Origin: Lytechinus pictus
Lineage: Eukaryota > Echinodermata > Echinoidea > Temnopleuroida > Toxopneustidae
NCBI RefSeq assembly: GCF_037042905.1
Contig: NC_087247.1
Coordinates: 56,319,920-56,383,919, forward strand
Reading direction: 5' to 3'
DNA: 64,000 nucleotides
The notes beneath the pieces were generated by a model that saw nothing but the letters and a program-made list of their open reading frames with translations, was not told where the DNA came from and ran no database searches. How positions within the stretch are numbered: the stretch's first letter is position 1; each line of letters opens with the position of its first letter. Position numbers and translations under genes: made by a program. Of the stretch, positions 10,556 through 20,587 are shown one piece after another.

Positions 10556-12014
10556 CACTGGCGTAAATCCCGGGGGGATGGGGAATATATCCCCCCCCCC
10601 ACTTTTCGAGGAGGGGGGATGGCCTTTACAAACATCCCCCCACTTTTTACGAAAGAAATGGAAAAAAAATCACAAGAGATAATTGTTTTATTGGTGAAAA
10701 TTCTTCCTAAAATACCGCTTAAATAAAACAATATTATTGAATCATAAAATGCAAATAAAGAGCCAGTTCACCATTTCAAAACGAAATACTTATGTCCTTA
10801 TTATAACATTGAAGAGAAACCCCCGTTTCTTCCAATTCATCAATGTTGGGGTCTTTGGGAAGGGAATAAGATGGAATGTCAAAAAAATTTGAATGTAATC
10901 TTTAATAAAACCATTAAACCATCATGGGGTAAAAAAGATAATAATATTGGTCAGGAGGGGTAATTGCCATATGGACATACAGTGGCGTAACTACGGGGGG
11001 CATGGGGGGGCACATCCCCCCATCGGCTGACCAAAAAAAAGGGGAAAGGGGAAAAAGGAGAAAAGAGGGAGAAAGGAAGAGAAACGTAGTGGGAAAGAAG
11101 AAAATATTCATTATAATGTTATATTATATTATAATTATGTTTTGTTACATTACATAAAAAACATTTTTATCATAACTTTATGAAACATAATTTGCCCAGG
11201 GCCTACGTCTTCATTGTTCCTGGTGCTCGCATTGTCTGTTTAACGAGATATATAATTATGTTGTACTAAAACATCCCGTTTTCAAGTCAATATAAACCAA
11301 ATATATTTCCTAGCACTTGAGTTATCATTGTTTTATGTAGTGACATATGCTTCCTTTTCATGACTCAAAAAGTGATTGCCTCATGTTAAGGTCTTTCCTG
11401 TCCGTGATTACGTTCGCATTAGTGGATTGGTGAGATATGTCTGCTCTTCATGAATTCCTAAAATCAGTCCTTAAAATGTCCCTTCTTCTGATCTGAATAT
11501 CAAAAATTTTCAGCTCGCGCTTCGCGCTCGCATCAGTTGGTTAATGAAATACGTATGGTCTTAGTTAATTCCTACAAAGAAACCTTAGAATGCCCCACTT
11601 CAGGTCTGAATTATCTAAATTTTCAGCTCGCACTTCGCGCTCGCATTGTTTAGGTACCTATCATGATTACACAAATTTGATTATAATGTCCCTAGCTTTT
11701 TAGGAGTGAATATAAAAAAATTCAGCTCGCGCTTCGCGCTCGCATTATTTGATCAGTGAGATACATATCCGTTTAATGACATTGTCCTTAAAATGTCTCT
11801 ATTAGTTCAGTATAACTGGCAACTGAGCGCGCGCTCACTAGTGCACTCACTCAGTGATTCAAAAATGTTGCTGGTGCCCCCCATGCCGCGACCCACGGTA
11901 CGCCACTGTGGACATATCAATGACAATTCCTTGCATATCTAAAAACATGATTGCAAAAAAATGCCAAAATATTTCAGTCATCCCCCCATCCATCAACACG
12001 GATTTACGCCAGTG
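10556..12014 (+). mobile_element. Compound hAT element, copy 1 (outer element)
   Basis: The outer element begins CACTGGCGTAAATCC and ends GGATTTACGCCAGTG, with an exact 8-bp duplication AAATTGAC on both sides (10548-10555 and 12015-12022). It encloses a second complete hAT element at 10980-11908. Shared internal sequence (CACTTTTCGAGGAGGGGGGATGG, AAACATCCCCCCACTTTTTACG, the 'caatgttggggtctttgggaag' block) is found inverted in the second copy at 16515-17992. No transposase frame, so non-autonomous. Confidence 0.93.
10980..11908 (-). mobile_element. Inner hAT element of compound copy 1
   Basis: It begins CAGTGGCGTAACTACGGGGGG and ends CCCACGGTACGCCACTG. The flanking 8-bp duplication TGGACATA is exact (10972-10979 and 11909-11916). 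The interior holds four or five units of an approximately 110-bp minisatellite, each centred on CTCGCGCTTCGCGCTCGCAT with 'aaaattttcag' before it. Orientation is given relative to the free-standing copy at 13839-14770, whose left end is CAGTGGCGTACCGTGGGTCA. Confidence 0.93.
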
Positions 12015-12096
12015 AAATTGACTCTGCTAATTAAATAAGGGTTAAACTCTACTATGGGCTCCCTACAAATCATTTTTAAAGGAGTTTGGGATCAAA

Positions 12097-12132
12097 CCAC
12101 TGAACTAGAAATACGCATTTCTAGTTCAGTGG
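12097..12132. repeat. Perfect 16-bp-arm hairpin
   Basis: CCACTGAACTAGAAAT, a 4-base loop ACGC, and the exact complement. The words ATCAAAC just outside both arms are direct repeats. It lies in otherwise featureless DNA between two hAT elements. A local duplication-inversion is the simplest explanation. Confidence 0.7.
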
Positions 12133-12537
12133 ATCAAACTCCAACGCCCCTTCCCTGCCAGAGTCGCGCAAGCAGAACAGACTGGCAGATCTACGGGGGG
12201 GGGGGGGGTGTACGTCGATCGCAGTTCATCGTTATTGGGAAAAACCTGTCAAACGCATGGGCATATATAGACTGGTTTGAGCATGGGATCGAGGTGGAAC
12301 TAAAGTGATATGGGGGTGCACATCTTCAGGGAGGTGGAACTAGTTTGGAAAATCAGCTTTTGAAAGCAGAAGAAGGGGTAGGCCTATAGAAATTTCGTTT
12401 TGCTTGCCAGTGTCGGAACTCCTCTGCCGTCAGCGGGAGGGTGCACGTGCACCCCCAGTCAGCCTACCAGTGGCGTAACAGGAGGGGTCAACAGGCGGGG
12501 GCAGCAAGCTGCCCCCTGGCGGATTTCACCGGAAAAT

Positions 12538-12760
12538 TAAAAAAAAGGAAAAAAGGAAAAGAAAGAGAGAAAGAAAGAAAGAAAGAAAGAACGAAAGAAA
12601 AAAGGGAAAGGGGAAGAAAAGGAAGAAAAAGAGGAAGGGGGAGGAATCGGAAAGGGGAAAAGTGAAAAGAAAAATGCATCAAAGGATAGAACAGAAGGAA
12701 AACGTGAAAAAGAAGGAATGGAGAACATGATTGTGGGAAAGAACAAATCATCCCCAAATA
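12538..12760 (+). repeat. Purine-rich tract with GAAA microsatellite
   Basis: Over 200 bases are almost only A and G, including (GAAA)n at about 12565-12600. Several overlapping frames (12441-12665, 12488-12757, 12537-12827) are open here only because of base composition. The tract is an internal part of family X hAT elements; the counterpart is the pyrimidine tract at 43340-43470. Confidence 0.75.
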
Positions 12761-13491
12761 CTAATACATTTATAGCATGGTTAGTAAGAAAGGGAAATCG
12801 ATTAAAAGATGACAAAAAAGCAAACAATAGAGGGAAATTAAGGTAGATGGAATGAGCCTATATATAGCTAAATTGGACAATGAACAAAAGGGACAAGAAA
12901 ACGACCGGGCTGCCGAGGATAGAAAATAAAGAACGGAAAAAAGATGGATGGCATATAACATTGTGTAAATATGGAGTCTATATCATAAGCTTGCTAAATC
13001 TCCAAAGCTACCGGGGGCTTTGCCCAAGACCCCCGTTGGGCTCTTCATCTGTAACCTTAAAAGGGCTGTATTACTACGGGCCCTTCCTGCATTAAACTTT
13101 ACACGGAGGCATTGGCGTATGGGGGGTGGTTCTACAGCAAGGGGGGGGGGGTAAAAGAAAACGAAGGAGGCAACGAAGTGAAATGAATGGAAAACAATGA
13201 AATATGACATGTCATTTGATATTATGATGTGAAAATCTATTACATAATTATAATTTCATTTCAAAAGGCCCGCCAAATTGCCATTTTTCTTTCTGGCTCG
13301 CTGGCGACTTTTTACAAATTTCCCCACATTTGCTATGGTGCATGTGCCCTCTCAAAATATTTGGATGATTACGTATGCTGCGTTGAATTAATGTGTTGTG
13401 TGAAATCTAATAGCGCCTACATGCACACGCAATTTGATTAAAAATAGCAGCCATCTGTAATGAGAGGTTCCGGGGGCGTATCCCACCCACA

Positions 13492-13736
13492 TAGGCGGAT
13501 CAGGATAAGATGCATGAAATTTCGAAAATTTTTAGCTCGCACCGATCGCGCTCGCACTCTTGAAATAGGGCTTACGAGATCATTAAATATTTATTTTGCT
13601 TTATAAGAATATAGCTAAGTGACTGTTAGGACCACCCCTTCGAGGAACAAACAAAAGTCAACTTTGAGCGGCCGATCGGGAAAAGGGTATAAATTTTTTC
13701 GGGCCCCCCTATTGGCGAATGCTGGATCCGCCCCTG
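13492..13736. mobile_element. Small hAT-like element (245 bp), nested
   Basis: The left end TAGGCGGATCAGG and right end GCTGGATCCGCCCCTG are inverted copies of one terminus. The flanks CACCCACA (13484-13491) and CACCCGCA (13737-13744) match in 7 of 8 bases and look like an aged target duplication. It contains one unit of the CTCGCACCGATCGCGCTCGC minisatellite. It is nested in the family X element at 12468-15358. Confidence 0.65.
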
Positions 13737-13838
13737 CACCCGCATAGCACTGTTGTATGGAAGGGTTTGGACCATGGCCCCAAAAAGTTCTATAACAAAA
13801 CTGCTGGGCTCATCAATGCACTCTTCCATAATCTCGGG

Positions 13839-14770
13839 CAGTGGCGTACCGTGGGTCACGGCACGGGGGGGGGGGGGGCACCAGCAAAATTTTTGAGTCA
13901 CTAAGTGGGCTCAATTGCCAGGTAGGCCTATACTGACCTGAAAGAGAAATTGTAAGGATTGTGCCATTAAACGGATATGTATCTAATTTATCAATTGATG
14001 CGAGCGCGAAGCTCGAGCTGAAATTTTTTTATATTCAGACCAAAAAAAAACTCTTTTTTACAATCATGATACATACCTGTCTCACTAAACAAACAATGCG
14101 AGCGCGTTTCATGAAGAGCATACGTATCTCACCTTAGCAATAATGCGAGCGCCAAGCGCTTGCTTATTTTGTAAGAATTACATTTAAACACAAACACTTT
14201 TTGTATGTAATCATGAACATGTTCATGATACGTATATCACTAATCAAATATTGCGAACGCAAAGCGCGAGCTGAAAATTTTCGATATTCAGACTAGAAAA
14301 ATTGACATTTTAAGAATTTTTTTTTTTATTCATGAAGAGCTAATTTATCTCACTAATCCACTAACGCGAACGTAAGTACGGATTGGAAATGTTTTATATC
14401 ATGAAAAAGAAGCATAATATCATGTCACTACATAAAACAATGATAACTGGAACTATAGGCCTATTTGGTGTTTATTGACTTGAAAACGGGATGTTTTATT
14501 ACAAAAGGAATTAAACAGACAATGTGACCGCCAGGAATGATGAACACATAGGCCCTAAGCAAAATTATGTTTCATAAAGTTATGAAAAAAAATTCTTATG
14601 CAATTTAATACAATGTAATTTATAATATAACATAGTATAATATAATTTCTTCATTCCCCATTACGTTTTTCTTTCTTTCTCCCTCTTTTTATCCTTTTCC
14701 CCGTTCTTTTTTTGCCAGCCGATTGGGGGGGGGGCACGTGCCCCCCATGCCCCCCGTAGTTACGCCACTG
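13839..14770 (+). mobile_element. Free-standing copy of the inner hAT (family Y)
   Basis: It begins CAGTGGCGTACCGTGGGTCACG and ends CCCCCCGTAGTTACGCCACTG, with an exact 8-bp duplication ATCTCGGG on both sides (13831-13838 and 14771-14778). Length (932 bp) and content match the inner elements at 10980-11908 and 16621-17569, including the TGCGAGCGCGAAG minisatellite units. It shows that family Y moves independently of the compound element. Nested in family X. Confidence 0.93.
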
Positions 14771-15366
14771 ATCTCGGGTAAAGGTAAAGGTAAAACAAAA
14801 AAGAAAGGAGGAAAGAAAGAAAAGCAAAGGAAAAGTGTAAGATATTTTTCTGAATATCACGTAAAAAATCATCTCAAAATTAGATTCTCATGATAAAGGT
14901 ATTTTTCTTCGCTCGCTCGGGACTTATATTTTGCAAGTTTTTGCCACATGCTCCATGCTGTGCCCCCTCTTTTTTTTGGGCGAAGCAATTAGAGCCTCGC
15001 CCTAATACTCGCGCACAATCGTAAAAAATCCTGCTCACAGTGGTCTATGTGGCGTACAGACCAAGAAAAAAAAATAGAAAAGAAAAGAGAGAAGGGTGAA
15101 ATATGATATTATTTTCTAAATATTATGTCAAAATCTATCACAAAATTGAATTCTTGTAAGAAAAAGGTCGAAATTTTTGCTCGCTCGCTTTGCTCAATCG
15201 CAACTTTTTAAAACATTATTTTAGCCCGATACGCCATATCTGCCTCCCCTCAAAATTGTTGCCTCATTACGCTATTGTCTGTTCATGCCATGATAGGACC
15301 GGAAAATTTGGGGGTCATGCCCCCTCCCCCCCTGGCGACCAACCCCATGACGCCCCTACAGCCTAC

Positions 15367-15749
15367 GCTCTTAAAACCCCCTTCTTGTAGCAAAAATGTT
15401 AGATTCGCCACTGTCTCACGATTTATTTTCCTTATCAAGAATTAATCGTCTCATTATTTATCCTAAACGTATTTGCAAGCTAATCAAATTACTAGTATTC
15501 TGATAGTTCTTATGGTCTAATTTGATTTTCAATTTCAGGAATGATATAATTATGTTACATAAGAAATTTTGAGTATATAGGCCTATATATATATGAATTT
15601 AATTATACTATTAATTGTCCATGATTGAAGTAAATATTTGCATTAAAATGAAATAAATACAATTTATTCACATATTTTTCAAGATAATAGGATCACAGCT
15701 TCTCGTGATTCTTTGATGTATTTTGATAAAAACATACCCAAAATGTCTC
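15367..15749. other. Gene-free AT-rich stretch
   Basis: No exon or delimited repeat was seen. It is flanked by a hAT element on the left and a palindromic element on the right. Confidence 0.4.
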
Positions 15750-16171
15750 AAGGCCACCGCACACCTTACGACTGTTCGCGATCCAATTTTGGAACAAATC
15801 GCATTTTGCTCATTTTCTGAAAATGTGAATGGAACATATCATTTTATTTGAGGTTAAAATTAATTGAAAGAATACTAATATAACCATTTTGAAAGATTGC
15901 AAGCCTTTATTTTGGAGTAAAGGCAAATTAGTTTCAAATCGTAGCCAATCGTACGACTGCTATGACGTCATTACGACTAGATAATTAAACTCGCTTTTAT
16001 TCTAAGAAGGATGATAGCATAGTCACAGATTTGAACATAGGTATTCGTACGATGATTTAGAACATAACACAGTAAGATATTCCATGTTTCAATATTAGCA
16101 TCAAATTCTACTCCGTTTTATTCCAAAATCGGGTCGCAGACCCGTGCATCGTAAGGTGTGCGGTCGGCTTT
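15750..16171. mobile_element. Palindromic element with AAGGCC.CCGCACACCTTACGA termini
   Basis: The left terminus AAGGCCACCGCACACCTTACGA is repeated in reverse complement near 16150-16171 (TCGTAAGGTGTGCGGTCGGCTT). The interior is AT-rich and imperfectly palindromic ('tcgtacgactgctatgacgtcattacgac'). A more decayed relative seems to lie at 34330-34740 (ATGTAAGGTCTTG ... GAGATGTGCGGTACCCTT). A target duplication was not identified. Confidence 0.65.
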
Positions 16172-16514
16172 ATACTGATCAGTAAATTTATATATAGGCT
16201 TGGTTTCTTTGCACTGTGTGTAATTTGTCAATTTGAATATACATTACCCAGTTTTCAAATGTTTCTCTTTAATGTGGCATAATACATTTTTTTTTAATAT
16301 GACAATAATGACAAATATGTTTGGTTATCTTAATCCCATAGTTTGGTGTTTGTTTTGGGTTTTTTTATTTGGGGGGGGGGGGCAGTGCTCAAATTGACCA
16401 ATGTCCTGGGGACTCTGTGGGAGGGGAAAGATGAACAGGGGAGCGTTTCATCAATATTTTCATCCGACAAGCTGTCAGATCTGACATCTTTCCTTGATCC
16501 TGATTGGCTGAGAG

Positions 16515-17992
16515 CACTGGCGTAAATCCGTGTAGATGGGTGGGGGGATGACTGAAATATTTTGGCATTTTTTTTGCAATCATGTTTTAGATATGCAAGG
16601 AATTGTCATTGATGTGTCCACAGTGGCGTACCGTGGGTCACGGCATTGGGGAGGCACCAGCAAATTTTTTGGATCACTGAGTGCGCTAGTGAGCGCGCTT
16701 CGCGCGCTCAGTTGCCAGTTATACTGACCTAATAGAGACATTTTAAGGACAATGTCATTAAACGGATATGTATCTCACTGATCAAATAATGCGAGCGCGA
16801 AGCGCGAGCTGAATATTTTTTATATTCACACCTAAAAAGGGACATTTTAATCAAATTTGTGTAATCATGATTATAGGTACCTGTCTCGCTAAACAATGCG
16901 AGTGCGAGCTGAAAATTTAGATAATTCAGACCTGAAGTGGGGCATTTTAAGGTTTCTTTGTAGGAATTAACTAGGACCATACGTATTTCATTTAACCAAA
17001 TGATGCGAGCGCGAAGCGCGAGCTGAAAATTTTTGATATTCAGATCAGAAGAAGGGACATTTTAAGGACTGATTTTAGGAATTCATGAAGAGTAGACATA
17101 TCTCACCAATCCACTAATGGGAACGTAATCACGGACAGTAAATGTTTCATATATACGAAGACCTTAACATGGGGCAATCACTTTTTGAGTCATGAAAAAG
17201 AAGCATATGTCACTACATAAAACAATGATAACTCAAGTGCTAGGAAATATATTTGGTTTATATTGACTTGAAAACGGGGTGATTTAGTACAACAGGGTTA
17301 TATATTTCGTTAAACAGACAATGCGAGCACCAGGAACAATGAAGACGTAGGCCCTTGGCAAATTATCTTTCATAAAGTTATGATAAAAATGTTTCTCATG
17401 TAATGTTACATAACATAATTATAATATAACATTATAATGAATAATATTTTCTTCTTTCCCACTACGTTTCTCTTCCTTTCTCCCTCTTTTCTCCTTTTCC
17501 CCCTTTCCCGTTTTTTTTGTCAGCCGATGGGGGGATGTGCCCCCCATGCCCCCCGTAGTTACGCCGCTGTAATTTGTCCATATGGCAAATACCCCTCCAA
17601 TATTATTATCTTTTTTACCCCATGATGGTTTAATGGTTTTATTAGAGATTACATTTAAAAAAAATTGACATTCCATCTTATTCCCTTCCCAAAGACCCCA
17701 ACATTGATGAATTGGAAGAAACGATGGTTTCTCTTCAATGTTATAATAAGGACATACGTATTTCGTTTGGAAATGGTGAACTGGCTCTTTATTTGCATTT
17801 TATGATTCAATTATATTGTTTTATTTGTTAAGCGGTATTTTAGGAAGAATTTTCACCAATAAAACAATTATCTCTTGTGATTTTTTTTCATTTCTTTCGT
17901 AAAAAGTGGGGGGATGTTTGTACAGGCCATCCCCCCTCCTCGAAAAGTGGGGGAATATATTCCCCCACCCCCCCCCGGGATTTACGCCAGTG
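16515..17992 (-). mobile_element. Compound hAT element, copy 2 (outer element)
   Basis: It begins CACTGGCGTAAATCCGTG and ends CGGGATTTACGCCAGTG, with an exact 8-bp duplication GCTGAGAG (16507-16514 and 17993-18000). It is the inverted counterpart of copy 1 at 10556-12014, with the same internal blocks and the same inner hAT at the same internal position. The duplication differs from that of copy 1 (AAATTGAC), so the two copies result from separate insertions. Confidence 0.93.
16621..17569 (+). mobile_element. Inner hAT element of compound copy 2
   Basis: It begins CAGTGGCGTACCGTGGGTCACGG and ends CCCCCCGTAGTTACGCCGCTG. The flanks (TGTGTCCA on the left, TAATTTGTCCA on the right) are consistent with decayed copies of the TGGACATA/TATGTCCA duplication that is exact in compound copy 1. 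The interior carries minisatellite units with GCGAGCGCGAAGCGCGAGCT. Confidence 0.9.
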
Positions 17993-18082
17993 GCTGAGAG
18001 ACACTGTTCCTATGGTAACTGTTGGATAAACTGGTACTTGTCGGATAAAATGTCCGACAAGTCCTTTCATGAAACGCCCCCC

Positions 18083-19145
18083 TGGATAGTATCTAAATAA
18101 ACCTTTTATGCGAGCGCGAAGTGCGAGCTAAATTTTTTTGATAACCTGACCTAAAATGTTGACATTCTAAGCACTTCGGGTCATCAAGCAGGATGGGTAT
18201 CTATCTAAACAATTGATGCGAACGTTTTTGATATTCTGACCTAAAATTTAGACATTTTAAGCACTTTTGATAATCATGAACAGAATGGACAGAATCTAAA
18301 CTAAACATTTTATGCGAGCCCGTAGCGCGATCTGAAAACTTTTGATACACATCCGGCCCAAAATTTGATATTTTAAAGCACTTTTTGTTACCATGAACGG
18401 CATGAACGGGTTGGGTATCTATCTAAACAATTGGTGCAAGCGCGAAGCCCGAGCTAAAAAAAAACATTTTTCTGACCTAAAATTTCGACATTCTAAGCAC
18501 TTTTGGTCATCATGAGTAGGATAGGAATACAGTTTGTGCGAGCGCGTAGCGCGAGCTCAAATTTTTTGTTATTCCAACCCAAAACTGGACACTCTAAGCA
18601 CTTTTGTGACCATGAATAGGATGGGTATCTATCTAAACAATTGATGCGAGCTCGAAGCGCGAGCTGAAAATTTTGTGTAATCTGACCTAAAATTGGGACA
18701 TTCTGAGCACTTTTGGTAATCATGAACACAATGGCTATTAAACTAATTACATTTTATGCGAGAGCCAAGCGCGAGCTTAACATTTTTTATATTCCGACCC
18801 AAACCTTAAAATTCTAATACACTTATTGTCACCATGAACTTTGGATTCTAAGCACTTTTTGAAACGATGAATAGGATGGTCATGCGAGGAGCGAGATGAA
18901 AATAAGTGATATACTGACTTGAAACGGTAACACTTGAATTACTGTTTTCTGTAATACATGAAGAGAATACGTATCTCGGAGTAGCGCTAGCTGATTTTTT
19001 TTCCTGACTTTCAGTACTTTTTGTAAGCATGAACAGAATGCAATGGGAACTTGAATCGCAAGCAAAATAATTTGTGCATATATTGACTTTAAAATTGGAT
19101 AGACCTATTCTAAGCTCCATGGTATCCTAATGAGCAGATTACAGC
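18083..19145 (+). repeat. Minisatellite of about 110 bp, at least eight units
   Basis: Units begin with a variant of ATGCGAGCGCGAAGCGCGAGCT followed by AAAATTTTTGATATTCTGACC, 'taaaattt.gacattctaagcactttt', and 'catgaacaggatgggtatctatctaaac'. Starts are near 18110, 18205, 18313, 18430, 18538, 18648 and 18755, giving spacings of roughly 95-117 bases. The unit is the same family as that inside the Y-type hAT elements. The array probably belongs to another hAT whose ends I could not delimit. Frames here are composition effects. Confidence 0.8.
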
Positions 19146-20000
19146 GCGAAGTGTGAGCAAAATTTTCTCTATTATGTAGTGACCCGATATTTTTTTTTTC
19201 ATTTTCCAATTATCCCCTCCCCTTACTTTATTCACATTTCTTTTTCTTCTTAACTTGCTCTCTTCTCCTTTTTTATGCATATTTTCTTCTTCGTGGTGCG
19301 AAAACACACTTTTTTGTTGGTTGTCAAGTTTTTCTGAACAAAATCGTATTGGGAGTGTGTTAAAAATTTGTGTATTTTCCATAGTAAAAACTGTCGTAGT
19401 TTTACTATTCTATATATAGGTTTTAATATTTCTTTGTTTCAGCTGTTCAGTTTACTTTACTTTAGTTATCCTTTTCCTCTTCCTTCCTTTCTTTCTTTCT
19501 TTCGTTCTTTCTTTCTTTCTTACTCCTTCTTTTCTACCTTTCTTTCTTCCTTTTTTCTTTCTCTTTATTTTTAGGGGAGACCGTCCCCTCCTCCTAAAAT
19601 TTAGGGGGGACGTGTCACCCTGTCCCCCCCCCCCCCCGCTTCCGCCGCCTTGATATTCAGAGTGCATGAGAAAGTTGCCTTTGAGACCCGTGGTTTCTTG
19701 ACAGTAGGGAAAAGGCGAGATGGGATATATTGGAGATTGCAAGAGGGATGTTGAGAGAAACAGATAAGAGTGCAAGAGGGGGGAGAGAGTGAAACTAGAT
19801 GGAGAGGGGGGGGGGGGTGAAGACATTATGCGAGTCCATTCAGTCATATAAAGAAACAGAGGCCGGGGAGAGCAAAGAGAAAGGAACCGAAATTTAGATG
19901 GAGGGGGTGGCGAGGACATTCATTGCGAGGGAGAGGAAGGGAGAGAGATTGCAAGAGAGAGGGGAAGAGAGAAATCGAAACTTGAGAAAGCGGGGGATGG
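19146..20000. repeat. Pyrimidine/purine-rich low-complexity stretch and hAT-like end
   Basis: A CTTT-rich tract at 19470-19570 is followed by ACCGTCCCCTCCTCCTAAAATTTAGG and a C14-type run ending CGCTTCCGCCGCCTTG near 19653. Such G/C-run termini resemble the subterminal parts of the local hAT elements, but the other end was not found. From 19735 to 20000 the strand is purine-rich (gagagagaaac, ggaagggagagag). The 155-codon frame at 19452-19919 is low-complexity and is not called. Confidence 0.5.
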
Positions 20001-20444
20001 GGTCTGTGCTCGTCCATTCGTTCATCATGTACGAAAGCTATAGAACTATCGTAGTCCATGCGCCTGCGCACTTCCGTTTTCTTTTAGCTCAACTTATGAA
20101 TAATTCATGTCCATAGCGTTTCCATGTACTGAAAAAACAATGTACCGGGCCGATACGGACGAATCGGCGCCCACAGTGCGCAAGTTGTTTTTGTTATGGC
20201 ATTTAAATCACCTGACAGCGTGCGTGGCCAGCTGGAGCTTAACGGTGACCGAGAAGCTAGAAGTAGAGGAATCGTCTGCATGCTAAGAGTCTATTAAAGT
20301 TTTGAACTTCAAAGTTCAGTTGCTTGAAGGGGTTAGATAGATTAGAAGTCTACATGGTATTTGCAGAGTGAAATCAACATCCACAACAGAAACATTTAAA
20401 AAACGCAGCGAGTAAAAGAATTGAAGAGCCGCTGAAAATTCAAA
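20001..20444 (+). promoter_or_regulatory. 5' flank and leader of FAM72
   Basis: The 450 bases before the FAM72 start codon are less AT-rich than the surroundings and contain CG-bearing words such as CGGCGCCCACAGTGCGC (20165-20181) and GCGTGCGTGGCC. No TATA box is evident. The leader may begin near 20280-20400. The start site is not determined by the sequence alone. No divergent gene was recognised immediately upstream. Confidence 0.4.
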
Positions 20445-20587
20445 ATGCATCCCAGTTTTAAGAAAAAGCCTGTCGTGCAACTCGTCTGTCGGTTCTGCAA
20501 CTCTTGTATCTGCAAACGTGGAATGAAAGCCGTTCTCCTTGCCGACACGAACATGGAACTGTATTCAACTGATGCCCCATGCGTTGG
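20445..20587 (+). CDS. FAM72: FAM72 exon 1
   Basis: The start ATG at 20445 is the only one giving the family N-terminus. The exon encodes residues 1-47 plus two bases and ends at the donor GTAGGG (20588-20593). It holds C15-x2-C18 and the strongly conserved RGMKAVLLADT. Confidence 0.92.

Larger units (their letters stand above)
12468..15358 (+). mobile_element. hAT element (family X) with two younger hAT insertions
   Basis: The left end is CAGTGGCGTAACAGGAGGGG and the right end is CCCATGACGCCCCTA. The exact 8-bp duplication CAGCCTAC (12460-12467 and 15359-15366) fixes both boundaries. Family X also occurs, inverted, at 41565-43526. Both copies share the CTGGCGGATTTCACC subterminal block, a purine/pyrimidine tract, the 'ggggtctggggcaaagccccggtagctt' type block and the 'tatcatgg.atgaacag' block. 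Copy length without the two insertions is close to that of the second copy. No transposase recognised. Confidence 0.9.
16438..18082. mobile_element. Inverted-repeat MITE split by the compound hAT
   Basis: Outside the hAT insertion the remaining 160 bases form a MITE. The left arm GGGGAGCGTTTCATCAATATTTTCATCCGACAAG is mirrored by CTTGTCGG...CTTTCATGAAACGCCCCC at the right. The arms share the CTTGTCGGAT words. The hAT at 16515-17992 sits near the centre, so this is the outermost of three nested layers. No target duplication was resolved for the MITE itself. Confidence 0.75.

Noticed and set aside
12441-12827. Overlapping open frames on both strands
   Set aside because: All lie in the purine-rich interior of a hAT element and encode lysine/glutamate or phenylalanine/serine runs.
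19452-19919. 155-codon minus-strand open frame, the longest in the window
   Set aside because: It spans a purine/pyrimidine-rich tract and a long C run, encodes serine/proline and lysine/arginine runs, and has no family resemblance. It is open because of base composition.
19800-20444. A divergent SRGAP gene next to FAM72, as in vertebrates
   Set aside because: No exon resembling SRGAP was recognised on the minus strand upstream of FAM72. The pairing is not supported here.
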